In this document: piece by piece, positions 35,534-46,828 of the stretch
Position numbering within the stretch: the first letter of the stretch is position 1
Layout of the letters: each line of letters opens with the position of its first letter
NCBI RefSeq assembly: GCF_900005765.1
Contig: NC_041686.1
Location: forward strand, 1,054,001-1,118,000
DNA from: Plasmodium relictum
Lineage: Eukaryota > Apicomplexa > Aconoidasida > Haemosporida > Plasmodiidae
Length of the DNA stretch: 64,000 bases
Direction: 5' to 3'
Position numbers and translations under genes: made by a program
The notes under the pieces: model-generated
Seen by the model: only the letters and a program-made list of their open reading frames with translations
The model's database searches: none
Told to the model about the DNA's origin: nothing

Positions 35534-35788
35534 TTAAAATGGATTTCCAAATAACCAATTATTGTTATTACTATATTTTCTAGTCCTTCCCATTTTATTT
35601 ATTCGATTATTTTGTAAATTAATTCTATTATGTGGATAATAAATTTCTTCATTCTCTACAACTTTCTGCTTAATTTCATTTATAAAAACTTTAAAGTTAT
35701 TTCTTATATTTACAAAAAAAATTGCTGGAAGTTGAGGCACATCAAGCAATATAGTTATATTGGCGAAAGCTAAACCTGGAGCAGACAT
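35534..35788 (-). CDS. Conserved-looking 84-residue protein, function unknown
   Basis: Single exon, 84 residues. The N-terminus MSAPGLAFANITILLDVPQL continues into PAIFFVNIRNNFKVFINEIK. It has Gly, Pro, Ala, Leu and Val in proportions unlike random AT-rich frames, and a moderately hydrophobic segment at ~5-30. The C-terminal half is basic and Asn-rich (NKMGRTRKY, ending WLFGNPF). There is no clear signal peptide or strong transmembrane helix. Divergent from the gene at 36482 with 693 bases between. It could be a small mitochondrial or membrane-complex subunit given its neighbour, but nothing in the sequence proves that. Confidence 0.6.
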   Translation of the reverse strand: MSAPGLAFANITILLDVPQLPAIFFVNIRNNFKVFINEIKQKVVENEEIYYPHNRINLQNNRINKMGRTRKYSNNNNWLFGNPF

Positions 35789-36481
35789 TTTTTATTTTTA
35801 TTATGAAAAAAAAAAAAAAAATAAATATTATAACATAAATTATTAAACTATTTTAATAAATAAAAAAATATTTAATACTTTATAATTTTATATTATCATG
35901 CATTTCTATTGCAAATTTAGTAATAACATAATAAATTATATTTTTACAAATAAAGTTTATTTTTATTTATAAAAAAAAATTATATTTTTAAAAAATATCA
36001 ATATTTTTTTTTTCTTTTATATATAAATATATAAGAACTTATTTAAATAAAATATTAATAATTTTTCTATTTCTTTTATTTTATAAAACATATATATATA
36101 TATATGCAGTTACGTGTTTATGTATTTTTTTTTTCTCATTGAAAATTTATATATGTTTTTGATTTATTTAGTTTCGTGTACATGTGAAAAAAAAAAAAAA
36201 AATTATAGGTTGGTACAAGTATTTGCCTATAAATTTAGTTAATTTTTAATGAGTCAAAATAAATATTAATAAAACAAATATAGCATTCTTTATATATATT
36301 TATTTTTTTATATTTCATTTTTTTTTTTTTCAAGTTTTTTTTAGTATTTTGGCGTTTTTGCATGGTAATATTTTTTTTAATGAAATAGATAAACATATGA
36401 AAAATTTAAATTTAAAATATTAAAATAGAAAAAAAAAGAACTATATATATATATATGTAATTTCTTTATTTTAGTTTAAAA
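35789..36481. other. Divergent intergenic region, 0.7 kb
   Basis: Upstream region of two divergent genes. It contains A/T tracts, (AT)n near 36089-36106 and a GTGTAC hexamer at 36176-36181. No coding sequence. Confidence 0.55.
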
Positions 36482-37330
36482 ATGACGTTAATAAATTTAA
36501 ATAAAATTACTAGGAACGCATTTAAAAGTCAAATTAATGCATTAAAAAATAAAAATATACCAAATAGTGACTTAAAATATATTGCAAGAAGAAAATATAG
36601 TACAATTCAAAGAGTTAATTTATGTGTAGAAAAAGAAAAAAGTTCATTTTTTATGAATAATAGAAATGTTAGTAGTAGCAGAATTTGCTTAAATAAAAAT
36701 AATGATTTTTTTGAAGGAGAACATTTAAATAGAAAATTAGGTGGATATGGCTATCCAATGATGTTTATTGTTACATATGACAAGCCAAGTTGGCAACCTT
36801 TTTGGGAAAATGATTGTGAAGTTATACCGAGAGATGAGTTTGGAGTACCTGCTAGTTTACCACCAGAAGTATCAACAAAAATTAAACATACCTATTACGT
36901 CCCGCCTCAATTTTATACATTTTTAAAAAAACTAGGAGATGATACAGAAGAATTAAAACCATATATGACAAAATTAATCAAAGGAGAATTTACATATGAT
37001 GATTACCAAGAAATGTTTTATAAATTTGCAAAACCCTTAAAAATTTATAGAAAAAAAATTCCAGTCCCTTATAGGACAGCTGAAGAAATGGCAAGAGAAG
37101 AAGAAATGAAATGGCAATCTGCTTGGTATACTTATAGACAAAAAGTTTTAGCAGAATATAATGTAACAATGTGCTTAAGAGAATTTATTATGTATATGGC
37201 TTTTGGGTTATATTTTGCTTATTTATGGTTAGATGCATTAAGGCAATATCGTCTTGATATGAAACTTTTTTACTTAGAAGCACCAGAGCATAAGATTAAT
37301 TGGGTGAAGCCAAGAGGAGATTTAGTATAA
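36482..37330 (+). CDS. Probable mitochondrial inner-membrane protein, function unknown
   Basis: Single exon, 282 residues. The first ~45 residues are basic, rich in Asn/Lys/Arg/Ser and free of acids until Asp25, ending near ARRKYST, resembling a mitochondrial presequence. The body is well conserved in character, with many aromatic and proline residues (KPSWQPFWENDCEVIPRDEF, TYYVPPQFYTFLKKLG, KIPVPYRTAEEMAREEEMKW). One transmembrane helix lies at ~231-252 (LREFIMYMAFGLYFAYLWLD), and a short tail follows (EHKINWVKPRGDLV). The fold is like a single-pass accessory subunit of a respiratory or ATP synthase complex; that is inference and I do not recognise the family. It is convergent with glycerol-3-phosphate dehydrogenase. 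A purine-only (GAAAAA-like) tract follows directly after the stop. Confidence 0.85.
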   Translation: MTLINLNKITRNAFKSQINALKNKNIPNSDLKYIARRKYSTIQRVNLCVEKEKSSFFMNNRNVSSSRICLNKNNDFFEGEHLNRKLGGYGYPMMFIVTYDKPSWQPFWENDCEVIPRDEFGVPASLPPEVSTKIKHTYYVPPQFYTFLKKLGDDTEELKPYMTKLIKGEFTYDDYQEMFYKFAKPLKIYRKKIPVPYRTAEEMAREEEMKWQSAWYTYRQKVLAEYNVTMCLREFIMYMAFGLYFAYLWLDALRQYRLDMKLFYLEAPEHKINWVKPRGDLV

Positions 37331-38272
37331 TAAAACAACAAAAAAAGAAAAAAAAGAAAAAGAAAAAGATATAGAAATGGAAATAGAAGTAGAAAAAAAA
37401 TATGAAGAAAAAGCAGAAAAAGAAAAAACATACTAGTCTCAGAAATATTTCTTTCTTGTCATACTAATAATATAAAGTTATTTATTATATTTTGAGATTT
37501 TTATAGTAAATTTATAAATGAAAATCATGAATTATTTCTATAAATAAAATTCTTTTCTTTTTTCTCCTTTTCTTTTTGTTATTTTTCAAGCCATACATTT
37601 TTTACATATAACATATATTTAAAATTTTTTTTGTTAATTATATGTATTATTTTTTTTTAAACCATTTTTATTTTTTAATTCTTTTAATCATTAATCCTTT
37701 TTTATAATATATTTTTTAAATATTTATTTTATTTATTTCTTTTTTTATTTGATAAAAAATTGCGTTAAATACTTAGATCAAAAACAAAAAAAGAAAATTG
37801 CCTGCAAATTTTTATTATTATAAATGAAAATTTTTTTTAAAAAATTAAATAAAAATGAAAATATAAAAATAAAGAAAATTAATAAATAAGTAATGAATTT
37901 AAGAATCAATAAAATTTCATATTTTTAATAATTTCAGTATATATATATATATTTTTATTCATGCTTATATTTAATGTAATTTTAAGAAGTATCCCCAAAA
38001 AAAGTTACTTAAATATGCGTAATTTTTCTTAAAATATTCACAATTTAAAAAAAAAGTAAATATTAAATTAATTATATATAAATTGCTTTTGAATTAATTG
38101 AAGATTTATACCAAAAAGTGAGAAAATTTCTTTGTTTTATTCATATTGATTTCCTATAATTAAACAAAAAAATAAAGAGGCCATTTATTTTTTTATATAG
38201 ATACATATATGTTGTAAAATATTGTTTTTTTTAGAATTTAGAAAGTTTAACTACGAATTTCTTTTTTTTTGA
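37331..38272. other. Convergent 3' region with purine tract
   Basis: The first ~100 bases after the stop are almost pure A/G (GAAAAA repeats). Read in the +1 frame they would give a Lys/Glu-rich peptide of ~37 residues ending at TAG 37433. The rest is ordinary AT-rich DNA. Confidence 0.55.
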
Positions 38273-40141
38273 TTATTCAAGAGATAATGAATTAATATAT
38301 TCCTTGGCTTCATTAATATGTGAATTCATTTGATCAGTATTCCAATGAAGTTCATCTTTTAATAAATCTGCTGTCCTTCCAATAATTTTGCTTGATATTT
38401 CGGAATCTATGAAACCCAACCTAAATCTTCTACCAATAATATCAGAAATTTTTGTAGCGAATTCGTATCTAGTTGCATAAATAATTTCTGCTTCAATATA
38501 TGGCTTTGATGAATCTATTTTATTAAACAAATTTAATTCTTTCGCTAATTCACATACTTTTTTTGATAAATAACCATAGTTTGCTACTAGATGATTTGCT
38601 GTATCATAATCCAATTCAGGATATTTTTGAATAAGTTGTTTACTTAATTTACTACAACCAAAAGTTAAATCATCCTGCTTAGAAATTCCATTTTCATCAT
38701 GACTACCTATTAGCATTAAAAATTTGGTTCTACAATTATATTTGCTCTTTATTTTATCTTTATGATTAGAAAGTATATAATCAATAGTATCTTGAGCCAT
38801 CTTTCTATAGATAGTCCATTTTCCTCCTAAAATGCTTATTAATCCATTTTCATCTTCTATGATTTCATGACTTCTTGATATTTCATGAGTAGTAATATCT
38901 TCATCTTTTTTATTTTTACTTTTAGCTTCTCTCACTAATGGCCTAAATCCACACCATGCAGCTTTAATATCATTTCTAATTTCATTTGCACTTACATTAA
39001 TATATTTAGATAATTCGTTAGTTAAAAAATCTATGTCTTTTTTTTGAATTTTGGGATTATCTTCCATACTCCTTTGTTCATCAGTAGTTCCTACTAAAGT
39101 ACTGTTTTCCCAAGGTAAGAGAAAAAGAACTCTTTCATCACTTGTTTTAGGAATTATTATACCGTTATTTTTTGATGAGTACCATTTAGGTAAAACAAAG
39201 TGACAACCAGCTGATAACTGTATCATTGGTTTTCTGTTTTCATCAGCCAATTTGCGAAGAATATCACCATGTGGTCCTGTTGCATTGATAATAATTTTTG
39301 CATATATTTCTATTTCTTTATTATTAATTTTATCCAAAGCTTTTACACCTATAATTTTATGATTTTCATCTTTAATAAAACCAATTACTTCCATATGGTT
39401 GCATATAGTAGCTCCAACTTGTCCTGGTATATAATTGTCAATTGCACTTGTTAAGACTAAATTTAAATTCATTCTACTATCATTATGTTGACCATCATAA
39501 TATATAAGTGATCCTTTTAACTTTTCTTTTCTTAACAATGGAAAGTTGTCAAGAGTATTAGATTTTCTAATATATAGAGAATTGGGAACTCCTTTATCAA
39601 AACAACATACTAAATCAGCTAAGAAATCATAAATTTTTATATTATAAGCAAAATAGGGAACTTGCCAAAATTTATATATAGGCATTAAAATAGAAACAGG
39701 CTTAGACATATAAGGAGCAATTTTCATTGCATGTGCTCTTTCAGCTAATGCTTCCCATACAAAATATAATTCTGAAAAATCTAGATTTTTAACTGCATTT
39801 TCTAAATATCTTATACCCCCATGTAATAATTTTGTTGATTTTGATGATGTTCCACTAGAAAAATCATTCTTATCAATTAGTGCACATTTGATCCCTCTTG
39901 TTGCACAATCTAAAGCTATTCCTCCACCAGTGGCACCACCACCAATTATTAGTATATCATAGTGATTACTTTTTAACTTTTTTATCATTTCATTCCTATT
40001 ATTAATTGAATTATATTTATAAACTACATCTTTATCAATCATATTCTTCATAAAATTTATTTTTAAAAAATAAAATCCTCCAACAGATAAAATACCCAAA
40101 CTACCAGAACCATATAAAATCTTCTTTATCATTTTATCCAA
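38273..40141 (-). CDS. FAD-dependent glycerol-3-phosphate dehydrogenase, mitochondrial
   Basis: Single exon, 622 residues, similar in length to the core mitochondrial enzyme without the animal EF-hand extension. It oxidises glycerol-3-phosphate to dihydroxyacetone phosphate and passes electrons to ubiquinone at the inner mitochondrial membrane. Seen: an N-terminal transmembrane segment (8-27, ILYGSGSLGILSVGGFYFL), the FAD-binding fingerprint YDILIIGGGATGGGIA (61-76), the family signature SSGTSSKSTKLLHGGIRYLE (95-114), INATGPHGD in the middle, WCGFRPLVRE and LGGKWTIYRKMA, and a C-terminal helical cap (LIQKYPELDYDTANHLVANY). All positions agree with the GlpD/GPD2 family. In Plasmodium this enzyme is one of several non-proton-pumping feeders of the electron chain. 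Confidence 0.97.
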   Translation of the reverse strand: MDKMIKKILYGSGSLGILSVGGFYFLKINFMKNMIDKDVVYKYNSINNRNEMIKKLKSNHYDILIIGGGATGGGIALDCATRGIKCALIDKNDFSSGTSSKSTKLLHGGIRYLENAVKNLDFSELYFVWEALAERAHAMKIAPYMSKPVSILMPIYKFWQVPYFAYNIKIYDFLADLVCCFDKGVPNSLYIRKSNTLDNFPLLRKEKLKGSLIYYDGQHNDSRMNLNLVLTSAIDNYIPGQVGATICNHMEVIGFIKDENHKIIGVKALDKINNKEIEIYAKIIINATGPHGDILRKLADENRKPMIQLSAGCHFVLPKWYSSKNNGIIIPKTSDERVLFLLPWENSTLVGTTDEQRSMEDNPKIQKKDIDFLTNELSKYINVSANEIRNDIKAAWCGFRPLVREAKSKNKKDEDITTHEISRSHEIIEDENGLISILGGKWTIYRKMAQDTIDYILSNHKDKIKSKYNCRTKFLMLIGSHDENGISKQDDLTFGCSKLSKQLIQKYPELDYDTANHLVANYGYLSKKVCELAKELNLFNKIDSSKPYIEAEIIYATRYEFATKISDIIGRRFRLGFIDSEISSKIIGRTADLLKDELHWNTDQMNSHINEAKEYINSLSLE

Positions 40142-41429
40142 ATATACAATAAAAATAAATAAATATATATATATACGTTATAAAAAATTGAGATGGTGAA
40201 AATATAATTTGCTTAATAAAAATCTATAAAAACTTTCTTCCTCATTTAAATATATTTAAATTTGTACAAATATATATTCTATGTTAAATATATATGTATA
40301 TACATATATAATTTGAAAACATATACACTGAAAAAGAAAAAAAAAGTGGAGAAATGATTTAAATATAAATCAAAAAAAAAAAAGAAACCATTAAAAAAAT
40401 ATAAATGCATATATTTATATATACATTTAGAGAATATTCAAAAATTTACATTATTATTAATGCATGAAAGTTTCATTTCATTATTTTTCTATGAAGAATA
40501 AAAAAAAATATATATCAACGACTACATATATGAAAAGGATTGCACATATTTAGAAATAGTTAACTTCTAATATACCTTCTATTATTCTTCATAAATTTTT
40601 TTTTCTATATTTCTCTGCTATTGAAAGTACAAAATATATTATTTAAGAAAAAAAGAAATAACATAATAAAAAATAATATAAAATAAAAAAAAAAATAAAA
40701 AAAAAGATAAGGTAAAGAAAAATAAAGTGAAGAAATGTAAGGTTTAACAAAATAAAGCAAAACAAACTATAACTTATAATGCAAAGAAAAAATAGAACAA
40801 AATATAAAAATTAAATAAAACAAAACAATTAATTTAAAGAGAAATAAAACAAATTAATAAAAAAAAAAAAAAAAAACAAGCAAAATTAAAATAATATAGA
40901 AAGGGTTAGAAAAGCGTATACATATATATATATATATATATTATATTAAAAATTTATTTTACTAAATTATTTAAAAAAAAAAATTAAAATAAAATAAGTA
41001 AATGGAATAATGTCATTTAAATTATTTTTATTATTAAAATAATAAAATAAATAACAAAATGCTCTATAGATACAATTTTTATAATAAATTTATGTAATTT
41101 TAATATTTATAAATTTCTAAAATATATATTTTCTTAGTAAAAATTTATTTTTTTTTCTAAGTATATTGTGCTTAAATTTAATTGTATTAAAAAATTGTGT
41201 TATATAATAAAAAATTTTTTTTTTTATTTTTCTATTCATATAGCAAATAATTTTATTTTTTAGTAAAAACTATAGAATAATTAAAATTTAATTCATTAAT
41301 TTCCTTTTTTACATATTTTAAAAGCATTAAGATTTTATAAAATTATATTAATTATATCTTAAAAATTGTTTTTAAATAAATTTATATATCATTTTATTTT
41401 TAAAACAAATAATAATATATTATTTAAAA
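40142..41429. other. Divergent intergenic region, 1.3 kb
   Basis: Between the starts of glycerol-3-phosphate dehydrogenase (-) and glutaredoxin (+). Purine-rich around 40600-40900 with repeated AAATAAAAC-like words. No coding feature. Confidence 0.6.
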
Positions 41430-42169
41430 ATGGCATGTAACAGTGAGGCAGTTAAGAAATGGGTAAACCAAATAATAGACCAAAATATTGTTGCAGTTTT
41501 CTCAAAAACGTAAATAAAATTATATTTTTTTTAAAATTATTTAATAATAATTTTAAATTAAAATTTTGCATTTTAAGGAAAAAAAAAAGAAATGAAAATA
41601 AATATACATTGGATCTATATATAAACTTTTTTTTATTTTTCATAGTGAATGCCCATATTGTATTAAAGCTATATCAATCTTGAAAGGATTCAATATAAAG
41701 AATATGGTAAGTGAAAATATACCTAATACTCTTATATGCATATAATATGTAATGGGTACTCTCATTATGAAAAGAAAAAAAAAAAAAAGAGAAGAAAAAT
41801 ATTAAATAGAATTATCATTTTTTTCTTATAGTATGTAGCACAAATTGAAAAAGAACCCAAACTAGTAGAAATACAAGCATATTTAAAGGAATTAACTGGT
41901 AAAATAATAAAAATATATTTATAAAAATATTTTATCAATTAAAACATACATATATTTTTTTTTTTAGGAAAAAGTAGTGTACCAAGAATATTTATAAATA
42001 AAGAGGTTGTTGGTGGATGTGATGATTTAGTAATAAATATTAATATTAAAAACTAATAAAATAAAACGATAAATAGAATCAATGAAATTATAATAAAATT
42101 TTTTCTTAGGTAAAAGAAAATGAAGAAGGAAAACTTCAAGAGAGATTAAAAAAGGCTGGAGTACTTTAA
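41430..42169 (+). CDS. GRX1: Glutaredoxin 1 (dithiol, CPYC)
   Basis: Five exons: 41430-41509, 41646-41706, 41832-41898, 41968-42029, 42110-42169, giving 109 residues, typical for a single-domain glutaredoxin. It reduces disulfides and glutathionylated proteins at the expense of glutathione. Seen: active site ECPYC encoded at the start of exon 2, KSSVPRIFINKEVVGGCDDL with the cis-Pro TVP-like (SSVP) and GGCDD glutathione-binding motifs, and the C-terminal helix EGKLQERLKKAGVL. All introns are short (63-136 bases) and the frame is kept throughout. No targeting leader, so cytosolic. Read-through of intron 1 would meet a stop at once, which supports splicing. Confidence 0.96.
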
Positions 42170-43031
42170 TAAATTAAAACAAAAGTAGTAGCCTTCAAGA
42201 AAAATAAATATTTCAATTTTTATTTGTTTAACTTATTTTTTATATATTTCTTCTTTAATTATTAGAAAATATATAATATTTTTCACCATACACGTTGTGT
42301 GTAACAAACCAATAATGCACCATATAACCATAAACTAATTTTAGTATTAAATTTAGATAATTTTAATTAATAGGATAAATTAAAAATAGCAATACAAAAA
42401 AAAAAAAAAAATTAGAACCCTTAAAATTTATACATTTAAATTTATAATAATATATTTTTAAAAGATAAACATCAATGTTTAAACATATATATAATTTTTA
42501 TGATTTTCTATATTAATAACGATAATAAAAATATTTTTTTGTAGATAAAAAATTGTATACAAGAAGATTGTATGATATTATTATTAATATATTTTTTAAC
42601 TTTCCTTTTAAATGAAAAAAAAGGAAAATGAAAATAAATGAGGTTCCTTAAACTTAATTAAAAAGGGTTAAATATGTTTTTTTTTTTTAAGAATTTAAAA
42701 TTTTGTTGTTTTTTTTTATTATAACAAAAAGAAAAGATTACATTTTTATAATGGACTAATAACATCATTGACATAAATCATTAAAATAATTGTAAGAATA
42801 ATTTTTTATTTAGGTAAATGTTAAAATTATTATTATTATCCACCAAAAATTTTGTTAAAATATTACTTAAACTACTATTGTTTTTATTATATACTATTAT
42901 CTATATTATTAAAAATTTCTATTAAAATATACATATAATATTGTTTTAGATTAAATTTTTTCCTTATTAAAAAAATGATCTACTACTATTTTTTTTTTTT
43001 TAATATTTTTATATGTAATACAAGTATATAA
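42170..43031. other. Convergent 3' region
   Basis: 862 bases between glutaredoxin (+) and AHA1 (-) ends, AT-rich with short homopolymers. Nothing else was recognised. Confidence 0.6.
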
Positions 43032-44570
43032 TTATTTTTCCTTCATTTTTGAAATAAATGAATCAATTATTTTATTTATTTGATTTGAAGCTTCAGATTT
43101 TATAATATCATTCATATCTTTATATTCAATTGTATTATTGTCAAAAATAAAATTATATTTGTATTTCGTTTCATCATCACAAGAAAAATCGGAAATTATC
43201 TCACCGATACTTACATGTCCTTTTGTCTCAATTTCAATTTCATTATTTTTCTTTCTTTTATATGCTTTCCATTCACTATTTACTTTTAAATCATAAATTA
43301 AAATTTTTTTTTTTTTTCTTATACTAGAAGATGCCTCACCTTCCACTTCTGAATAAAAAAATTGTAAAAAAATATTATTACTTAATTCAACAGTACAGTT
43401 ATCTAAAATATTTTTTAATTCTTCTTTTGCCCATTTTGTTAAACATCTTTCTTCCCAGTGATAATTATTAATATTCCAAACAGATCCCTCTTTTTTTTCA
43501 TCATTTATTCCTTTATTCATACTTTCTAATAAGTTTTCTTTTTTTGTTTCATTACTATTTACTACTTTTATATTTTTTAATTTTTCTTCCTCATTTTCCT
43601 TAATTTTCAGCTCTTTGCTTGCTTAAAATTGCAAAAAAAAAAAAAAAAAATAAGAAAGACATATATACATCTTTTTCTGAATATTTATATATGCATGAGG
43701 AATGTATTTTAAAACTTTTTTTAATTTATAAAAATAATGTTATGCATAAATATAAATATATTTATATATTTATATCAATTACATTCACTTGCATCATGTT
43801 TTAAAAGATCTTCAGGGAAATTTTTCAGAGAATCTTTAATTTTTTCTTTTCCTTCTTTTTTTAATATATCATATATTCTTCTTGATTCATCATTATCAGA
43901 CTCTTTTTCTATATTTATTTCATAATCATTATCCTTTAAAAAAAATATAAATGCAGAAAAATTATTACAAAATTAAATTTTCTTATATTTTTTATTATAT
44001 ATATATATATATACCTCCACTGAACAATTGGAAAAATCAAGTATTTCTATATCCCCTCTATGCTCAATATTGTCTGTTTTATTTGATGATAACCATTGAA
44101 ATTTAATAATATATTCAAAAGAATTAATCTGTTTTCCTTTTCTAATAGAAACACATGCCTGAGAAAAAAAAAAAGAATTTCTTTTAATATGATTAAAAAT
44201 ATAATTTTTACTTTTTTTTATTATTTACTGCCTTTTTTTTTTTTTTTCTTATTAATTACACTTCCTGTAACTTTTATGTTGTCGAAATATATAATTAAAT
44301 CATCCTCTTCTATTTTTAAATTAATTAATTTAGATTTTATATAAGATTCTCCCCATTTATTATAATTTTTTTCTTCCCTAAGGTATATCATTGAAAAAAA
44401 AAAAAATAGCTTCTGTTTTTTATTAATATAAATATTTTTCTCTTTATTTCTTGTATTTTTATTCACATTTTTATTAATATTATTAGTCTTATTATTTTTC
44501 TTTAGTTTTTTTAATATCCTTTTTTATATTACCAATGCCAACTATTTCTATTCCAAACAGATCCAGCCAT
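43032..44570 (-). CDS. AHA1: AHA1-type HSP90 co-chaperone with two tandem Aha1_N domains
   Basis: Five exons on the minus strand: 44570-44533, 44377-44260, 44158-44015, 43933-43783, 43621-43032, giving 346 residues. AHA1 stimulates HSP90 ATPase. The first copy (residues ~1-150) starts MAGSVWNRNSWHWEEKNY, carrying the NxNxxHWEE motif that binds HSP90, and contains the RKGK block (SACVSIRKGKQ) and EYIIKFQW. A charged linker (~152-194) leads to a second copy (~195-345) starting GSVWNINNYHWEERCL, with EASSSIRKKKKILIYDLKVN in the RKGK place and the C-terminal amphipathic helix (NQINKIIDSFISKMKEK). There is no C-terminal AHSA1/START-like domain as in yeast and human AHA1. The donor between exons 2 and 3 (AGT|GTAATT) was chosen because it alone joins VTGS to ACVSIRKGK in frame. 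The donor of exon 4 could also lie seven bases earlier. Confidence 0.88.
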
Positions 44571-46828
44571 ATTGTATTCGTTATTTTGTATATTTAATTT
44601 TTTTTTTTTATTAATTATTCCTTATTAATAGTTAAGAGTTCGTATTTTATAATTCTTAATAAAGATGTCGAAATTTTTTTATTAAAAAAAGTTATATATA
44701 TATATATATATATATAATTTTTTTTTTTATTTTTAAATAAAAAAATGTTTAGTATAATTTAAAAATTCAATTTTATTAATCTATGGCTTTATTAAATTTT
44801 TACCAAAATCCATATAATTTAAAAAAAAAAAGTTCTAGACTATAAATTATTTCATTATTATAATTGGTCTTTTTTTTTTTTAAATTATTCTAGTTTTTAA
44901 AAATAAATAAAATAAAGTTAGAAAAAAATGTTAGTACAATGTGTTTAATATGATTTTTAATGATAAAAAAAAAATAAAATAAAATAAAATTTTTTGGGAA
45001 AGCTTCTTAAAAATCATTTGAAGTAAAAATTTTACATAAAAAATTAAAATAAAACAAAAAAGAAAAATAATACTTAAATTTTAACAAAAAAAAAAAAAAA
45101 AAATAGAAACAAAAATTTATCACAGAATTCTTTAAAAAATTGTTTCATTTAAATTTTAATTCTTTAAAAGAATTCTTGTTTATGTAAAAGTAAATGCTGT
45201 ATTCTTACTATGGATATTCTAAATATATATCAATTCAAAAAAAAATTTTAATAATATAATATAAAATAAAAAATTAGAATTTATGTATGAAATAATGATC
45301 CTTTATTTGTCTACAATGATTATATTTTAAAAAAAGTGTAACTAAAAAAAAATAAACATTTTCAAAGAATTATTATTATTTTTTTTTATATATATAATAT
45401 ATTGTTAATTTAACCAAGTATATAAAATTATATTAATAAAAAAAGAAACTTTTCAAACACTTTTAAGAATTATGACAATATAAAAAAATCTTTCATAAAT
45501 AAGGATTGAAATTAAAAAAAAAAATTTAGAAAAAAATTATACTAGAATAAAACTTAAAAATATTTCTTGAATCAATAAGAATTAATCTTTCAAACATTAA
45601 ATTTTCCCTAGTATTTATTTTTTCTATAAATAGTATTATATATATATATTTTTTCTTATTTCTTATTCTAAATAGAAATTCTACTTATATGGACAACTTT
45701 TTAGGATTCTCTTTTTAATTGTAATTTTCTTTTTTAAATATATTTTTATTGCATTTTTCTCCTCCTCCATATTGATATCCTTTTTTTAGCTTATAATTTT
45801 ATTAATTTTTTTAATTTATATTTTTTCAAAAATATTTTAGTTTTTTCTTGTTAGTCTCATTTTATTTTATTTTATTTTTTTTTTTTTTTTCTTTGCCATT
45901 TTCAGAAAGTAGATTAATCTAAATATTATTAAACATGCACAATTTTTTTTTTTTTTATAGCTTATAAAAAGAAAAAAAAAATTGAAAATTTTAATTGAAA
46001 ATTTTTAAAAAAACCAAAATATATTTAGTTTTAGCAAAAAATAAATATATATGAGAAATATATATTACATATTTTATTATGTTTTTAAATATTTGAATAT
46101 TTATAATATTAATTTATATTTTATTTTATATTTTATATTTTATATTTTATATTTTATATTTTATTTTATATTTTTATTTTTATTTTTATTTTATATTTTT
46201 ATTTTTATTTTTATTTTATATTTTTATTTTTATTTTTTTCCCATTATATATGTGTTTGTAATGTATTACTAAATTTTTTTATAATATTGAATCACTTGTT
46301 CCATATATATACAAGACTAAAAGTATTTACATAAATAATATAATTACAATTATTAAAATTAAGATATATCTTTAATTTTTTTGTATATATATTTTTTTTA
46401 TAAGTTTTAATATATATATATATATATATATAAATGTTTTATTATTTTAAATTAAGAGTATATATATAATTATCTTATTATTTTAATTGTTTTCATATAT
46501 TATTTTTCTATAAATGTTTCTTTAAATTATATAAACATTTAATTATGATAATATTTACCAAAAAAAATATATATATAAATTTTATATCACCATGTTAAAT
46601 GTGCAGTATCATAAAGAAGGTATTTCTATGAACATATAAAAGTTATCCTTTAAAATATCAAAGATAACCAAATGTTAAATGCAGATATATAAAAAAATTA
46701 TAAAAACTTTTAGTTAAAAGAAAGGTTTAATCCTATTTAAGAAAAAAAAAAAATAAAGTATTTATTAAGAAAAAATATATAGAAATTAATTCATAATAAA
46801 AATATATTATAAAAATTTTAATAACAAC
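44571..46828. other. Divergent intergenic region, 2.3 kb, with minisatellite
   Basis: Between the starts of AHA1 (-) and the Asn-rich gene (+). It contains (AT)n runs (44695-44716, about 46409-46431) and a T/A minisatellite at 46114-46237. A short frame over the minisatellite (Tyr/Phe/Ile only) is an artefact. Confidence 0.6.
46114..46237. repeat. T/A minisatellite (ATTTTAT units and longer TATTTTT units)
   Basis: About 124 bases made of 7-base ATTTTAT-like units passing into a higher-order array of TATTTTTATTTTTATTTTA-like units, on one strand containing no G or C. Confidence 0.85.

Noticed and set aside
46051-46272. 73-residue Tyr/Phe/Ile frame
   Set aside because: Lies on the T/A minisatellite; artefact of the repeat.
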